64,000 nt of DNA. It comes from Halovenus halobia (GTDB taxonomy: Archaea > Halobacteriota > Halobacteria > Halobacteriales > Haloarculaceae). A program made the position numbers and the translations under genes. The stretch covers positions 186,001 to 250,000 of the forward strand of contig NZ_JBLKOA010000006.1 in the NCBI RefSeq assembly GCF_051414135.1, given 5' to 3'. Shown piece after piece: positions 24,810-33,970 of this stretch (positions are counted from its first letter, which is position 1; every line of letters begins with the position of its first letter). The notes under the pieces were generated by a model. That model was not told the DNA's origin. It saw only the letters and a list, made by a program, of their open reading frames with translations, and did no database searches.

Positions 24810-25352
24810 ATGACAGATACACCACTTTCGGCGTTCTTTGACCTGCAGCGGACAGCGATTCGACAAACCGGCGTAGCCGCAGAGGAACTGCTCCGGTTCC
24901 CGGCGGAGTTCGGCGGGACCGCGCTTGCCGGCATTGACTCGGGGCGCGGACTGAGCGAGCAGGCTGTCGAACTCTCTCGGCAGTCGGCCCACCGCTCACT
25001 CGACGCGACAGAATCCGTCGTCGGGGGAGATATCGAACAGATTCGAGACTCCGTCGACGAAGCGTTCGACCTCTTTCAGGCACAACAGGACAGTTTCTTC
25101 GGCACTGCCGGCCAGCAGTCTGGGGCCGACCAGGCAGTTGCGGGAGTGCAGGACCAGGTCGACCTGCTGCTCGAAGTCAACGAAGCGGTCGAGGCCCAGG
25201 TCGAGACGCTGCTCGAGGGTTCGCTGGCCGCCGAGGAGTTCCCCGGTCAACTTGACGAGGTTCTCGACCAGTTCGAGGAGCAGGTCGATACGTTCGCTGG
25301 AAGCAACACTGAGCCAACAACCATCGAGATCGACTCGGGCGACGACGCCTGA
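24810..25352 (+). CDS. Acidic helical protein, phasin-like in character
   Basis: 180 residues, all predicted helix with heptad-like repeats and no Cys (ALAGIDSGRGLSEQAVELSRQSAHRSLDATES, EVNEAVEAQVETLLEGSLAAEE). It resembles granule-binding or coiled-coil proteins such as phasins in composition only. The start could also be the ATG at 24,780; I prefer 24,810. A weak TATA (TATTAAT, 24,775) would fit the longer leaderless reading. Not assigned. Confidence 0.55.
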   Translation: MTDTPLSAFFDLQRTAIRQTGVAAEELLRFPAEFGGTALAGIDSGRGLSEQAVELSRQSAHRSLDATESVVGGDIEQIRDSVDEAFDLFQAQQDSFFGTAGQQSGADQAVAGVQDQVDLLLEVNEAVEAQVETLLEGSLAAEEFPGQLDEVLDQFEEQVDTFAGSNTEPTTIEIDSGDDA

Positions 25353-25451
25353 ACTTTCAGAACTGACTCGCTGGTCGCACACGCTGTGACGTTTTTCTCG
25401 CTCTGAACAACGAGAAATGTAGTGCAGGTGATATCGAGGTTCGAAATCATT

Positions 25452-27104
25452 ATGACCGATAGTGTTGATATCCGAGATACGCAGATGGTTATACCAAAAC
25501 CAGACAGTGGGATTCTGAAACGGTTGTACGCGAACCTGCTCAGCTCCGGGGGCGCAATTTCACTCGACATCCCTGACAAGGTGTTGAAACGACTCTACAC
25601 CTACGGGAGCCTGAAAAATACTGATGACGGCATCGAGTACGAAGTGAAAAACCGCTTACAGGACGCGAAGTTTGCGGGGATCAAGAAACTCCGTATCAAC
25701 GGTGACGAGATCGACCTCGACAGGGTGCAGATGGAGACGGCCGATGGCCAGACCTTCCGTGTGAACGAGGTAACGAAAAACGACCCAATCTCGTTTGCGG
25801 TCGGGCGCACGGTCGTCATCACCGTCGAGGGAATGGAACTGCCGACGGGCGACCACGAGATCTACACCGAGTTCATCGCCGAACCGTTCGGCGAACTCTC
25901 CCTGGAAATCGGCGATACGATCCGCGACGAGGGCCAGATTACGAGCATTCCGCGCGACGAAGCAAACAACTACAGCGAGGAAGCAATCGCCGACCGCCAC
26001 GAGTGGCTCGAAGAGAAAACTGGCGTCGAACTCGAACACGTACCGGAGTACTCCTTCGACGCCGAGCGCGGAGAGGGTAACATCGAGAACTTCATCGGCG
26101 TGGCACAGATGCCACTGGGTATCGCCGGGCCAGTCCAAGTCAACGGTGAACACGCCGACGGCGAGTACCCCATTCCGATGGCGACGACCGAAGGAACACT
26201 GGTCGCCTCTTACAGTCGTGGGATGAAGGCAATCAACATGTCCGGTGGCGCGAAGACGACGGTCACTGACGACCGAATGAACCGCGCGCCGGTGTTCGTC
26301 TTCGAGGACGCCCGGAAGGCCCGTGACTTCCGCGATTGGGTCTTCGAGCACCAGGAAACCGTCGAGGAGAAAGCAGAGGAAACCTCGAGCGTGGCGAATC
26401 TCGTCCGCATCGAGGATTACATGACCAACAACTTCGCCCACCTCCGGTTCAGCTACGAAACCGGCGACGCCGCCGGCCAAAATATGGTCGGCAAGGCAAC
26501 CTTTGCGGCGTGTAACTGGATTCTCCAGGAGTATCCGGGCTACGTCGAGAACTTCTATCTCGAGGGCAACTTCGGCACCGACAAGAAGGCCTCGAAGGTC
26601 AACGACCTGATGACACGCGGGAAACGCGTCACTGCCGAGGTCACCCTCAGCGAGGATACCTGTATCCACCACCTCGGTGCCGAACCCGAGAGTCTCGACC
26701 ACCACGGCAAGATTGCGACGCTGGGGTCGTTTTTCTCCGGTGCGGACACCAACGGCGCACACCCTGCCAACGGACTCGCCTCGCTGTTCATCGCCTGTGG
26801 ACAGGACGAGGCCAACGTGGCCGAGTCACACTCGGCGATGATCAACACGACGCTGTTGCAGGACAACTCGCTGCATATCTCCGTGACGATTCCGTCGCTT
26901 ATCGTCGCAACCTACGGCGGCGGAACGGGCATGCCAACCCAGCAGGAGTGTCTCTCGATGCTCGACTGTGATGGTGCCGGCAACGTCAACAAGTTCGCAG
27001 AGATTGCCGCGGCGACGGTGCTCGCCGGCGAAATCTCACTCGGTGCCGCAATCTCGGCCTCTGACTGGGTGACCAGCCACGAATCGCTCGGCCGGAACCG
27101 CTAA
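25452..27104 (+). CDS. HMG-CoA reductase homologue with an extra N-terminal domain
   Basis: 550 residues. About 220-550 is a class I HMG-CoA reductase catalytic domain: ENFIGVAQMPLGIAGP, catalytic Glu in TTEGTLVAS (about 247), Lys in GTDKKASKVN (about 378), Asp in GQDEANVAESH, and His in SHESLGRNR at the end. The motif DAMGMNM is altered to DAAGQNM. An extra N-terminal domain of about 160 residues (IKKLRINGDEIDLDRV, TVVITVEGMELPTGDHEIY) is not part of ordinary archaeal HmgA, which is about 400 residues. It recalls a small beta-sandwich; I half-recall DUF6379 but cannot confirm. It may make mevalonate, or act on another substrate as a paralogue. Confidence 0.8.
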   Translation: MTDSVDIRDTQMVIPKPDSGILKRLYANLLSSGGAISLDIPDKVLKRLYTYGSLKNTDDGIEYEVKNRLQDAKFAGIKKLRINGDEIDLDRVQMETADGQTFRVNEVTKNDPISFAVGRTVVITVEGMELPTGDHEIYTEFIAEPFGELSLEIGDTIRDEGQITSIPRDEANNYSEEAIADRHEWLEEKTGVELEHVPEYSFDAERGEGNIENFIGVAQMPLGIAGPVQVNGEHADGEYPIPMATTEGTLVASYSRGMKAINMSGGAKTTVTDDRMNRAPVFVFEDARKARDFRDWVFEHQETVEEKAEETSSVANLVRIEDYMTNNFAHLRFSYETGDAAGQNMVGKATFAACNWILQEYPGYVENFYLEGNFGTDKKASKVNDLMTRGKRVTAEVTLSEDTCIHHLGAEPESLDHHGKIATLGSFFSGADTNGAHPANGLASLFIACGQDEANVAESHSAMINTTLLQDNSLHISVTIPSLIVATYGGGTGMPTQQECLSMLDCDGAGNVNKFAEIAAATVLAGEISLGAAISASDWVTSHESLGRNR

Positions 27105-27109
27105 TCTCC

Positions 27110-29497
27110 TCACTCACGCTCCGGTCGTTCTCGTTTCAACAGATACCCACCAGCCCCAGCCCCAGCGAGCGCGGCCCCGATTCCGAATCCAGGCCCGGAC
27201 TCGTCGCTGCTCGGTGACTGACTCTCGTTCTCTCGGGTCGGTTCGGTGCTCCGTTCGGTCGTGTCTTCTGTGGGTTGGTTCTCCTCGTCTTGCTCGTCAG
27301 TCTGGTCCTCGGTCGACTCTGTCTCGTCTGTCGAGCCATCGCCCGCGCGCTCCTCGTCGGTGGAATCGGTCTGGTCGGTGGTGTCGTCTGAGTCGGTCTC
27401 CTCAGAATCCGCCTCGCTGTCTGTCTGGTCGGCAGTCACGTTGATTTCGCTCAACACTGTCTCGTCGACCATCAACTCGTACGTTCCCGGCGAGCCGAAC
27501 GCCTGAGTCACCCTGAAGGTGTACTGTCTGGTTCCGCTAGCCTCCTCCAGCACTGTCTGTTGCTCGCCGCCAACGGTGACGGGCAGTTCGATTCGTCTCT
27601 CGCAGTTGTCGTTCCGGAGTGCGTGAATCGTGTAGGTCACCTCGTCGCCGGGGTTGATTTCCGACACCTCGTCCGCCCAGATGTACTGCTCGGTGTCGGC
27701 GGTGAAGATTTGGGTGAACTCGATTTCGGTGACCGCCAGCGAGCAGTCCCCGGCAGCATTTTCGACGCGCGCAAGCGCGACATCGTCGACGACAGTGAGT
27801 CGTCGCGAGAAGCCCTTTACTGGACTCGTCGCGTCGACTGCGCTGGCGCCGAGCTGGTAGGTGCCCGGCGTCGAGGGCGCGTCGAACTCGACGGTCACTT
27901 TCTCCGTCCCCGGTCCGAACGTCACCTCGCGCTCGTCTATCGTCCGGTCACCGATGGAAAAGGCGACTCGTTCGGTCACCTGCGAGTCGAACTCGGTCGC
28001 GGTCGGGTCAACTGTCAGCCGGACGCGCTCACCGGTTCTGACCTTTCCGGCGAGCAAGAGTGCGGAGTTCCCCTCGGGGACGGCAATCGAGTCCCAGTCC
28101 AGATTGAGTGCTGGCTGGCGGACGTAGACCGTTCGCTCGCTGGTTCGACCGTCGACCGTGATTTCGTAGTCGTACGCCCCCGGTTCGAGTCCACCGGGAA
28201 TCGTGTGTGCGAGCGTCAGCGGAGTCGTCGAATCCCGTTCCAATTCGACCGTCTGCTCGGCGACCGTCCTGTTCGCGAGCGACAGGGTAACCGTCTCCGT
28301 TCGTGCGAGACCGCGGTTCACAATCGAGGCGTTCAGCGTCGCCTGCGCGCCCACGACACCACGGTAGTCCGCGTTCCGGTCTGCCGGATAGGTCAGGCCC
28401 GCACCGCGAGTTATGTCGGTCACCGCCAACGTGGGACTCGACCCGTCTGACACGAACCGACTGAGGATGTCCTGGCTCGCTTTCCGGCGCTGTCCGTCGA
28501 CGGTCACGTAAAGCGTGACAGTCGTGTCTGCGGGGTTGTCGATTGTCCGGGTGATGACCGGACCGGTCGCATCGACGGCGCCGTCCCCGTCGAAGTCCCA
28601 CTCGTAGGCGCTGGGTCGCGCTGGATACCACGACCGCCCCAACTGCTCGATGACGCCGGGCGTCCGGGCGTCGAAGGTCACCTCCGTCCCCGCCGAGACG
28701 ACGAACGGGTCGTATGTGAACCCGGGTAATGCGGTCGGCCCCTCGCTGAGTCGCTGGCGCTGCTGGCCGCGCTGGTCGAGAAACTGCTCTCGGACCGTGC
28801 TGAACTCCGTTCCCGTGATGGCTTCGAGTTCCTCGGCGACGCTTCCGCCGGCGGGGAAGTACCACGCCTGCTCGTACAGCACGTCGAAGGCCTCGCGGCC
28901 GTACTCGTGGAGCAGGAACTCGTTGAACAGCGCGAGTTGGGCGTACTCCTCCGAGGCCACGTCGACGTCCCGGACGGTGAAATACCAGTCCTTGTCGAAG
29001 TCGAAGGTCGCCCGCTGTGCCAGTTCGGTGCTGGGCACGCTCAGGTACTCTGCCGTCCCTTCGATACCGATTGCGAGCGGTTGCTGTCCCCCGGGAGAGC
29101 CAATCCCCGCGACGTCCTGGTAGCGGTGGACCAGTTCGTGGTAGAGCAGTTCGGGGTCACCCTCGGAGATGTAGATGGTCTTGTCCGACCCGTCGTAACA
29201 ACCAGCGGCGTTGTCGTCTCCACAGGGGAGGGTCGACTCGCTGGTGAGTGCCACCCGGAGGCGCCCCTCCTTCGGATTCTGGCCGAACCGCTGGAAGAGC
29301 ACGCTGTAGTACTCGTCGGCGACTGACGCCACCGCTTCGGCGTCGGCCTCCATTCCCTCCTCGTAGGTAATCACGAAGTGGTCGGTCTCGATTCGCTGTT
29401 CGGAATCCTGCGTCGCGCCGGCGGCAGGGTCGGCGGCAACGCCGAGCACTCCGACGGTAGTTACCACCAGAAACGCAACTAGAAGCCGTGACCTCAT
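27110..29497 (-). CDS. Secreted zinc metallopeptidase-like protein with PKD-type and PGF-CTERM ends
   Basis: 795 residues. The Sec signal peptide (about 1-27) is followed by a gluzincin-like domain with His120-Glu121-x2-His124 (YHELVHRYQ) and a downstream Glu in GIEGTAEYLS as third ligand. A PKD-like domain (YEWDFDGDGAVDATG) is near 300, then several beta-sandwich segments. A long Asp/Glu/Thr-rich spacer ends in PGFGIGAALAGAGAGGYLL and a basic tail, the PGF-CTERM signal for lipid-anchoring by archaeosortase. It probably sits on the cell surface, cutting or binding proteins. Confidence 0.85.
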   Translation of the reverse strand: MRSRLLVAFLVVTTVGVLGVAADPAAGATQDSEQRIETDHFVITYEEGMEADAEAVASVADEYYSVLFQRFGQNPKEGRLRVALTSESTLPCGDDNAAGCYDGSDKTIYISEGDPELLYHELVHRYQDVAGIGSPGGQQPLAIGIEGTAEYLSVPSTELAQRATFDFDKDWYFTVRDVDVASEEYAQLALFNEFLLHEYGREAFDVLYEQAWYFPAGGSVAEELEAITGTEFSTVREQFLDQRGQQRQRLSEGPTALPGFTYDPFVVSAGTEVTFDARTPGVIEQLGRSWYPARPSAYEWDFDGDGAVDATGPVITRTIDNPADTTVTLYVTVDGQRRKASQDILSRFVSDGSSPTLAVTDITRGAGLTYPADRNADYRGVVGAQATLNASIVNRGLARTETVTLSLANRTVAEQTVELERDSTTPLTLAHTIPGGLEPGAYDYEITVDGRTSERTVYVRQPALNLDWDSIAVPEGNSALLLAGKVRTGERVRLTVDPTATEFDSQVTERVAFSIGDRTIDEREVTFGPGTEKVTVEFDAPSTPGTYQLGASAVDATSPVKGFSRRLTVVDDVALARVENAAGDCSLAVTEIEFTQIFTADTEQYIWADEVSEINPGDEVTYTIHALRNDNCERRIELPVTVGGEQQTVLEEASGTRQYTFRVTQAFGSPGTYELMVDETVLSEINVTADQTDSEADSEETDSDDTTDQTDSTDEERAGDGSTDETESTEDQTDEQDEENQPTEDTTERSTEPTRENESQSPSSDESGPGFGIGAALAGAGAGGYLLKRERPERE

Positions 29498-29635
29498 CGA
29501 CTACACCACCTCTGCCCAACCAACTTGGCTGTCCCAACGTAGTTATCTGCCGGCTGTCGCGAGCGGCGTTCACACATACGAACGCCACGCTGGGCGGTGC
29601 TGTTAATGTTTGTGGTCCAACCGAGGAACGTCTCC

Positions 29636-30082
29636 TCACTTGGTCAGAGCCGATAGCTCCGTCAGGAGCCATCTGTCCCCGTCTTTGACGACGGTGGCAT
29701 AGCCATCGAAAGGGCCACGCTCGCCCATGTCGACATCGACGGAGACGAACGCGTAGTTCTCGAACCCTTCTCGTCCGATGTACTCGGCCATCCGCTCGCG
29801 AACGGCTGTCGCCGAGCGGTCGGTCCTGCTCGCGTAGCGCTCGGCTGAGTGGACTCGCACTGTCTCCACGGTGACCGACTGCTGTTCGATATCGGGATTG
29901 TCTGCGAGGGTCAGTTCGTCGATTCGCTCGTCGTCGCCGGCGTTGATGGCCGCCAGCAGATTTCTAACCGCTGCCTCGGGGCCACTCGCCTGTGTGGTTG
30001 TGGGGGTGGCGTCAGTTCCGGTACAACCCGCGACCCCGATGGCGGCGACTGCTGCCAGCACGCTGCGTCGAGGGAGGTTCAC
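29636..30082 (-). CDS. Tat-exported lipoprotein of unknown function
   Basis: 148 residues. The N-terminus is a twin-arginine signal with lipobox (PRRSVLAAVAAIGVAGC), so the mature protein would be anchored by lipid at Cys20. The mature part has a cystatin or NTF2-like pattern (AVRNLLAAINAGDDERIDEL, YATVVKDGDRWLLTEL) suggesting a DUF4878-type NTF2 fold, by analogy only. It lies between the PGF-CTERM protein and a DUF3592 membrane protein on the same strand, all acting at the cell envelope. Confidence 0.8.
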   Translation of the reverse strand: MNLPRRSVLAAVAAIGVAGCTGTDATPTTTQASGPEAAVRNLLAAINAGDDERIDELTLADNPDIEQQSVTVETVRVHSAERYASRTDRSATAVRERMAEYIGREGFENYAFVSVDVDMGERGPFDGYATVVKDGDRWLLTELSALTK

Positions 30083-30123
30083 AGGTGCCTCTCGACGAGG
30101 GGGACAAATGAATCTACTCCCGA

Positions 30124-31086
30124 TTAAATGAGGGCCCGCAGGACGACCCCGAGACAGAACAGTGCCACCGCGATGGCAAAGCCGGTGCGCCCGACTCGTT
30201 TCCCGTAGTCGTCGAGTTTGTCGCTGTCTGTTCTGAGAATCGTCACCAGCCGCGTCGGGTGCGTGAACGGGCTCGGTGGCCGTGGCTCGGGAATGGACTC
30301 GCGCAGACGGCGGTACTCCGTAAACGACCAGCTCCCGTACAGGAGGAGTCCACCGATGACGGAGAGAAACGAGACGAACGCAGTCACGACTGCAAGTCCG
30401 GCCGGGTCGGTTACCGTCGCCTCGACGTGTGCGTCCTCGGCGGCGGCGAGGAGCAGGACTGTCGCCACCAGCGTGAGCACGAACATCACCGCTCCGCCAG
30501 CGATAACTCGCTTGCTGAGCCAGTTGATGCGGTCGCGGTCGACCCCGAACAGCGTTCCGCTCGCTACCTCGCGTTCGTCCGCCGGCGCGACCCCAGTCTC
30601 TTGCCCGGGCGTCTGTGCGCCGGCAGCGTTGAGCACCGTCAGCAGAAGTACCAGCCCGCCGCCGCCCGCGAGCCAGAGCGGCCCGCTCGTTCGGCGGGGT
30701 TCGAGAAAGGCCCCGTCTGGGTCCGATGGCTCGACGTAGGCTGTCGTCGCCTCGTTTTGTTCGTGGGAGGCGAGTACCGACTGAGCCTTCGACTCCGTCT
30801 CGAAGGTTGGACTGAGTGTCGTCGGGTACAGTCGATTGCTCTCGTAGGCCGTGCCCTCGTACTCGTAGGTGAACACGACAGTTACCTCGTACCGCACGCC
30901 GCGAGTGCCGGTCTCCTCGATGTCTGTCTCCGTGACCGTCGCATTCACTGCGACAGCCTCCTCGATGGCCGCTGACTGCTGTGTGTAATCGTAGCCAGCG
31001 TACCCGATGGCGCCCACACAGAGCACCATCACGAGGAGTGTCGCTCCCGTCAGTCTGACCGGCACGCTACCGACAGACAGCTCCAT
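30124..31086 (-). CDS. DUF3592 membrane protein
   Basis: 320 residues. The first helix is at about 13-32; an external domain follows with VRYEVTVVFTYEYEGTAYESNRLYP, the DUF3592 strand pattern, then helices near 138-155, 195-220, 228-250 and 300-320. The start at 31,086 was chosen because the TATA box (TTATTATAT, 31,111-31,119 on this strand) then sits at the leaderless distance. Function unknown; it and the PAP2 gene are divergent from a shared region. Confidence 0.8.
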   Translation of the reverse strand: MELSVGSVPVRLTGATLLVMVLCVGAIGYAGYDYTQQSAAIEEAVAVNATVTETDIEETGTRGVRYEVTVVFTYEYEGTAYESNRLYPTTLSPTFETESKAQSVLASHEQNEATTAYVEPSDPDGAFLEPRRTSGPLWLAGGGGLVLLLTVLNAAGAQTPGQETGVAPADEREVASGTLFGVDRDRINWLSKRVIAGGAVMFVLTLVATVLLLAAAEDAHVEATVTDPAGLAVVTAFVSFLSVIGGLLLYGSWSFTEYRRLRESIPEPRPPSPFTHPTRLVTILRTDSDKLDDYGKRVGRTGFAIAVALFCLGVVLRALI

Positions 31087-31110
31087 GCTTCCGGGTTCTG
31101 TCCGAGTGGC

Positions 31111-31120
31111 ATATAATAAC
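31111..31120 (-). promoter_or_regulatory. TATA box of the DUF3592 gene
   Basis: GTTATTATAT on the minus strand lies 25-34 bases before the ATG at 31,086, as expected for a leaderless transcript. Confidence 0.55.
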
Positions 31121-31190
31121 GCCAGTCTCGTTTCGGAGCCGGAAACGCGCGAGCCGTCAGCTATTACAGCACTGGCCCGTACCTGCCGGT

Positions 31191-31916
31191 ATGGCACTCT
31201 CTCGGCTCCCGCTGGCGACGGCCCGCAGTGTCGGGGCTGTCGAGTTCCTTGAGCGCGTCCTGCCCGGCTGGGCTGCGGGACTGATGGCCGTACTCACCCA
31301 ACTCGGGGACTTCTGGTTTCTGACCGTGTTGCTTGGACTCTGTTACTGGCGGCTCCCAGCACAGCGTGTCGATGTCGCTGGACTGTTTGCAACAGCGCTT
31401 GGCGGCCTCGGTCTCTACCGGACGCTGAAACACACCATCGAGGCCCCCCGGCCGACGACGGTCCCAGTTGACCCAAGCGAGGTTCCCGGCCTGCTCCGAC
31501 CGCTGTACGAGAATGCGATTGCTGCGGGCGGCTTTGGCTTTCCTAGCGGCCACGCGACCACCGCGACGCTTCTGTACGTCGGGCTGGCTGTCGTGTTGCC
31601 TGTCGGGACCCGACGACAGCGATTTGCTGGCGCTGGCGTGTTCATCGGAACGGTCTGTTTCAGCCGACTCGCACTGGGTGTGCACAACCTCGTCGACGTG
31701 CTGGCTGGGATCCCAACCGGACTGCTCGCGCTGGCGCTGTTTTTCTGGCTGCCAGCGCAGTACGCTCCGGACCGCCGCGTCACCGTTGGCTTCGCTGCTG
31801 TCCTTCCGTTCGCAGGGCTGTACTATCTTGCCAGCGGCGGGGCACAGACAGCAGTTGAACTCGGTGTTCTCGGGCTGGTTGCGCTTGTGGTCTGGGAACA
31901 ATTCGGCGCCAACTGA
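31191..31916 (+). CDS. PAP2-family membrane phosphatase
   Basis: 241 residues with about six membrane helices. All three phosphatidic acid phosphatase type 2 motifs are present: KHTIEAPRP, FPSGHA and SRLALGVHNLVD. It would release phosphate from lipid pyrophosphates or phosphatidate-type lipids such as polyprenyl pyrophosphate at the outer face of the membrane. Its TGA touches the thrS stop (TGATCA, 31,914-31,919) with no gap, so the two convergent transcripts must run into each other. Confidence 0.88.
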   Translation: MALSRLPLATARSVGAVEFLERVLPGWAAGLMAVLTQLGDFWFLTVLLGLCYWRLPAQRVDVAGLFATALGGLGLYRTLKHTIEAPRPTTVPVDPSEVPGLLRPLYENAIAAGGFGFPSGHATTATLLYVGLAVVLPVGTRRQRFAGAGVFIGTVCFSRLALGVHNLVDVLAGIPTGLLALALFFWLPAQYAPDRRVTVGFAAVLPFAGLYYLASGGAQTAVELGVLGLVALVVWEQFGAN

Positions 31917-33848
31917 TCAGTCGAGGAAGTCAGGTTCGACGCGTTTCTCGTCGACTTCCGATTCGAGATGGGCGCGGAACTGCTCGATCGGCACGTCCTG
32001 GGTCTGGTTCTCGAACCGGTCTCGGACCGAAACCGTCCCGTCTTCCTCCTCGTCGTCACCGATGATCAGCATGTAGGGGACCCGGTCGTCGTGGGCCTGC
32101 TGAATCTTCTTGCCGACGGTCCAGGAGCGGTCTTCGATTTCGACACGGAAGTCGCCGAAGTCGCGGTTCTTCAGTCGCTTTGCGAAGGGGATGTTGTCGT
32201 CCGAAACCGGGAGGATTCGGACCTGTTCGGGAGCGAGCCACGTCGGGAAGTTACCATTGAAGTGCTCGATGATGACGCCCATGAAGCGCTCGAAACTCCC
32301 CAGTAGCGCGCGGTGGACCATCACCGGTTGGTGGTCCTCGTTGTCCTCGCCAACGTAACTGAGATTCAGCCGGTCTGGGATGTTGAAATCGAGCTGGACA
32401 GTCCCAATCGTCCACTCTCGGCCCAGTGCGTCACGGGCGTCGAGTCCAATCTTTGGGCCGTAGAAAGCGGCTTCACCCGACTCGATATCGTACTCCAGTC
32501 CGAGTGAGTCCATCGACTCGCGGAGACCGTTGGTCGCTTCTTCCCAGATTTCGTTGCTCCCCACGGCGTCGTCGCCTTTCGTCTCCAGTTTGTACAGCAC
32601 TTCTAGGTCGAAGAGGTCGTAGATTTCCTCTATCACTTCGAGCGTGCCCGTTATCTCCTCGGTAATCTGGTCGCGGCGGATGAAGGCGTGGCCGTCGTCC
32701 TGCGTCAGTCCGCGCACGCGAAGGAGTCCCGAGAGCTCTCCGGACTGCTCGTTGCGGTAGATGGTGCCAAACTCCGAGAACCGCACTGGAAGGTCACGAT
32801 AGGAGTGCTGGCCTTCCTTGTAGATGTGAGCGTGGTTGGCGCAGTTCATCGGCTTCAGGCCGTACTCGGTGTCGTCCTGCTCCCAGGCGAACATCTCGCC
32901 GGCCTCCTTGAACGCGTCGTAGTGACCGGTTGGCTTCCAGAGTTCGGCCTTGTTCAGTTCGGGCGTGAACACCTCGTCGTAGCCAAGTTTGTCGTTCTTG
33001 CCGCGGATGTACTCTTCCAGCTCTCGGCGGATTGTCATCCCGGCTGGGTGGAAGTGTGCACAGCCCGGCGAGTGGTCGGGCACCGAGAACAGGTCCATCT
33101 GCTGGCCGACCTTCCGGTGGTCGCGCTCCTGGGCTTTCTCCCGGCGCTGTAGTTCGGCTTCGAGTTCGTCTTCGGTCTCGAAGGCCGTCCCGTACACGCG
33201 CGTAAGTGTGTCATTGTCCTCGTCGCCGCGCCAGTACGAGGCGGAGATTTCGAGCAGTTTGACCGCGCCAATCTTGCCCGTTGACTCGACGTGCGGTCCC
33301 TCACAGAGGTCCTGCCAGTCGTCTTGCACGTAGAAGGAGACGGGGTCCTCGCCAGCAGCTTCCTCTTCGAGGATATCCTGTTTGTAGGGGTTGTCTTCGT
33401 AGATGTCGAAGGCTTCCTCGCGAGAGCGCTCGACCCGGTCGAGTTCGTAATCGGCCTCGATTATCTCGTTCATTTCGGCTTCGATATCTTCGAGGTCGTC
33501 CTCGTCGATGTCGACGCCGGAGACATCGTAGTAGAAGCCATCGCTGGTCGGTGGACCGATGGCGAGATTCGTGTCGGGATGGTGGCGCTGTAGCGCCTGT
33601 GCGAAGACGTGGGCGGCGGTGTGGCGGAGCAACTGGAGATACTCGTCGCTGTCTTCAGTGACGATTTCGATCTCGCAGTCGTCTGTCAGCGCTGTGGCTT
33701 TGTCGACGAGTTCGCCGTCGACGACCCCGGCACGGGTATCTCGGCCGAGACCCGGCCCAATCTCGTAGGCCACGTCCTCGACCGTCGCGCTGTGCTCCAT
33801 TTCGAGCTCTGAGCCGTCCGGGAGGACGACCGTGATGTGTTCTGACAT
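31917..33848 (-). CDS. thrS: Threonyl-tRNA synthetase, bacterial type
   Basis: 643 residues. Order: TGS domain (about 1-60, ITVVLPDGSELEM), N2 editing domain with HTAAHVFAQAL (HxxxH) and LCEGPHV (CxxxH), class II catalytic core with the Zn site starting at KPMNCANHAHIY and the RFSEFGTIYRNE motif 2, and anticodon-binding domain (PVSDDNIPFAKRL). This is the bacterial/eukaryotic architecture, not the archaeal one with a DTD-like editing domain. Bacterial-type ThrRS is known in haloarchaea, so transfer would be ancient. It charges tRNA-Thr, one of whose genes is at 10,831. Confidence 0.96.
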   Translation of the reverse strand: MSEHITVVLPDGSELEMEHSATVEDVAYEIGPGLGRDTRAGVVDGELVDKATALTDDCEIEIVTEDSDEYLQLLRHTAAHVFAQALQRHHPDTNLAIGPPTSDGFYYDVSGVDIDEDDLEDIEAEMNEIIEADYELDRVERSREEAFDIYEDNPYKQDILEEEAAGEDPVSFYVQDDWQDLCEGPHVESTGKIGAVKLLEISASYWRGDEDNDTLTRVYGTAFETEDELEAELQRREKAQERDHRKVGQQMDLFSVPDHSPGCAHFHPAGMTIRRELEEYIRGKNDKLGYDEVFTPELNKAELWKPTGHYDAFKEAGEMFAWEQDDTEYGLKPMNCANHAHIYKEGQHSYRDLPVRFSEFGTIYRNEQSGELSGLLRVRGLTQDDGHAFIRRDQITEEITGTLEVIEEIYDLFDLEVLYKLETKGDDAVGSNEIWEEATNGLRESMDSLGLEYDIESGEAAFYGPKIGLDARDALGREWTIGTVQLDFNIPDRLNLSYVGEDNEDHQPVMVHRALLGSFERFMGVIIEHFNGNFPTWLAPEQVRILPVSDDNIPFAKRLKNRDFGDFRVEIEDRSWTVGKKIQQAHDDRVPYMLIIGDDEEEDGTVSVRDRFENQTQDVPIEQFRAHLESEVDEKRVEPDFLD

Positions 33849-33970
33849 GGATAAGAGGAGACGACATTCGATGCCGGCAGGGACTCAGACAGCCAGCTCT
33901 GTCAACTGAATACCTGCCATACTACTCCGAGGTATCCGAGGCGCGAGCAAAAAGATTGCGCTCTTGGCGT

